Positions 63,259-64,000 of a DNA stretch of 64,000 nucleotides are shown here, piece by piece. Positions within the stretch are counted from its first letter, which is position 1. Each line of letters opens with the position of its first letter. The notes under the pieces were generated by a model, which ran no database searches, was not told the DNA's origin, and saw only the letters and a list, made by a program, of their open reading frames with translations. Source of the stretch: CAVVJA01 sp963801715 (GTDB lineage: Bacteria > Actinomycetota > Actinomycetes > Mycobacteriales > Jatrophihabitantaceae); the NCBI GenBank assembly GCA_963801715.1, contig CAWDGB010000010.1:62001-126000 (forward strand), written 5' to 3'. Made by a program: the position numbers and the translations under genes.

Positions 63259-64000
63259 TCATGTCCCGCGGGCTGCGGCGAGCACGGCGCGCGCACCTTC
63301 GGCCATCCGCCCCGCCGCCTCGTCCGGCGGTAGTTTGTCCAGCTCGAGTGAGATCACTTCGATCGAGACGGGCACATCGACGCCCATCCCGTCCAGGGTG
63401 CGGATGAATCCGACCAGGTCGAACTCACCCTGACCGGGCACGACCCGGTAACTGGTGCAATCGGTGTAGTAGTCGGCCTCCCGGCGGGTTAGTGGACCGT
63501 CGTTGAGTTGCACATCGATGACTCGGTCGCCGGGCACACTCGCCAATTGGTCGTCCGTGCCGCGGAAATGGTGCCACGCGTCGACGCATAGCCCACCGTT
63601 GTCCGCGCCCGCGGTGCGCACGATGTCCCACGCGCTGACCGCGTCGGGGATATTGCTCATCTCCGGCAGGTACTCGATGGCCGCCCGGGTGCCGCGGTCA
63701 TCAAGCCAGCGACAGACGCGCGCGAACCCTTCGGCGGCGTCGTCCAGATCGCCTTCGTAGGGTCCGATTACCTGCACGTGGTGCGGTGGTCCGAATGCCT
63801 CGACCATTCGGTCGATCGTGTCGAGGCTCTGCAAATACTGCTTATGGGCGGCACCGGTAGATGCCCAACCGCGCACGGCCTCGTACTCGACGACGCGCTG
63901 ATCATGCTCGGCCAGGACATCGCTCAGCTGGGCGTTGCTCAGTCCCTGGGCGCACAACCGCTCGTACTCGGCGATCTTGAGACCGATCCCGGAGAATCCG
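63259..64000 (-). CDS. sugar phosphate isomerase/epimerase-type TIM barrel protein, 5'-partial
   Basis: TIM-barrel of the AP-endonuclease-2/xylose-isomerase-like family, cut at the right edge (the frame is open through 64000, where GFSGIGLKIAEYERL is typical of the N-terminal part). Blocks: HVQVIGPYEGDLDD, GTRAAIEYLPEMSNI (Glu), GGLCVDAWHHFRG (Asp/His), VPGDRVIDVQLNDGPLT, and VPGQGEFDL near the end. Paralogue of the gene at 41956-42789. Convergent with the Rieske oxygenase gene, with the 45-bp repeat between the two 3' ends. Reaction unknown. Confidence 0.88.
   Translation of the reverse strand, partial: GFSGIGLKIAEYERLCAQGLSNAQLSDVLAEHDQRVVEYEAVRGWASTGAAHKQYLQSLDTIDRMVEAFGPPHHVQVIGPYEGDLDDAAEGFARVCRWLDDRGTRAAIEYLPEMSNIPDAVSAWDIVRTAGADNGGLCVDAWHHFRGTDDQLASVPGDRVIDVQLNDGPLTRREADYYTDCTSYRVVPGQGEFDLVGFIRTLDGMGVDVPVSIEVISLELDKLPPDEAAGRMAEGARAVLAAARGT

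Noticed and set aside
1..64000. CRISPR arrays, prophage, insertion sequences, rRNA or tRNA genes
   Set aside because: No regularly spaced direct repeats, phage-type genes, transposase frames or tRNA-like T-arm sequences were seen by eye; a tRNAscan or ISfinder run would be decisive.

Overview
The window is high-GC DNA from a free-living actinobacterium with a broad catabolic range. Evidence for this: F420-type enzymes (two Ddn-like nitroreductase-family proteins and two LLM-class oxidoreductases), a biotin synthase auxiliary (BsaP) domain, frequent GTG starts and 4-bp overlapping stop/start junctions, and polyhydroxyalkanoate (PHA) genes. I saw no rRNA, tRNA, prophage, transposase or CRISPR array.

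Layout. 0-13 kb: small and accessory genes. These are a partial alpha/beta hydrolase, two small barrel-type proteins, a HIT protein, a glycolipid-binding-like protein, an SPFH membrane protein overlapping a ribbon-helix-helix regulator, a secreted peptide gene beside a degenerate inverted copy of its tail, a Ddn-like protein, a Rieske ferredoxin, an Asp/Glu racemase-like protein, a HAF-repeat protein, a YoaK-type membrane protein and a beta-carbonic anhydrase. 10.8-16.6 kb: biotin synthesis (bioA, a bioD-bsaP fusion, a kinase-like gene, bioF, bioB). 16.7-21.4 kb: PHA metabolism (XRE regulator, phasin, phaA, phaB, phaC). 21.5-28.3 kb: a HAD phosphatase, an alpha-hydroxy-acid oxidase / acetamidase-like / SDR run, and redox and membrane genes. 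28.4-36.9 kb: a GNAT gene, then a four-gene hydantoinase/acetone-carboxylase-type cluster in the order HyuA, small zinc subunit, HyuA, HyuB (the order I recall for acetophenone carboxylase), with a divergent acyl-CoA ligase. 36.9-46.8 kb: hexapeptide protein, two LLM enzymes, MFS exporter, TIM-barrel isomerase, SurE, a second PHA synthase and an enoyl-CoA hydratase. 47-54 kb: an acyl-CoA degradation cluster (three acyl-CoA dehydrogenases, a thiolase-fold protein with a DUF35 partner, a medium-chain reductase). 54-56.5 kb: a ThuA-SDR-ThuA operon. 56.7-63.2 kb: an operon with acetoin-dehydrogenase-type E1a, E1b and E2, a zinc alcohol dehydrogenase, and a VanB/VanA-like reductase-oxygenase pair. 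The window ends inside a second TIM-barrel isomerase.

Two cross-cutting observations. First, I count about fifteen single-base frame breaks between about 14.1 and 56 kb in otherwise intact genes. Twelve look like one extra base and three like one missing base, which fits sequencing or assembly indels better than decay; those genes are listed as whole loci with the break stated. Second, a 45-bp palindromic repeat occurs three times, always between the 3' ends of convergent genes, and looks like a mobile or duplicated bidirectional terminator.
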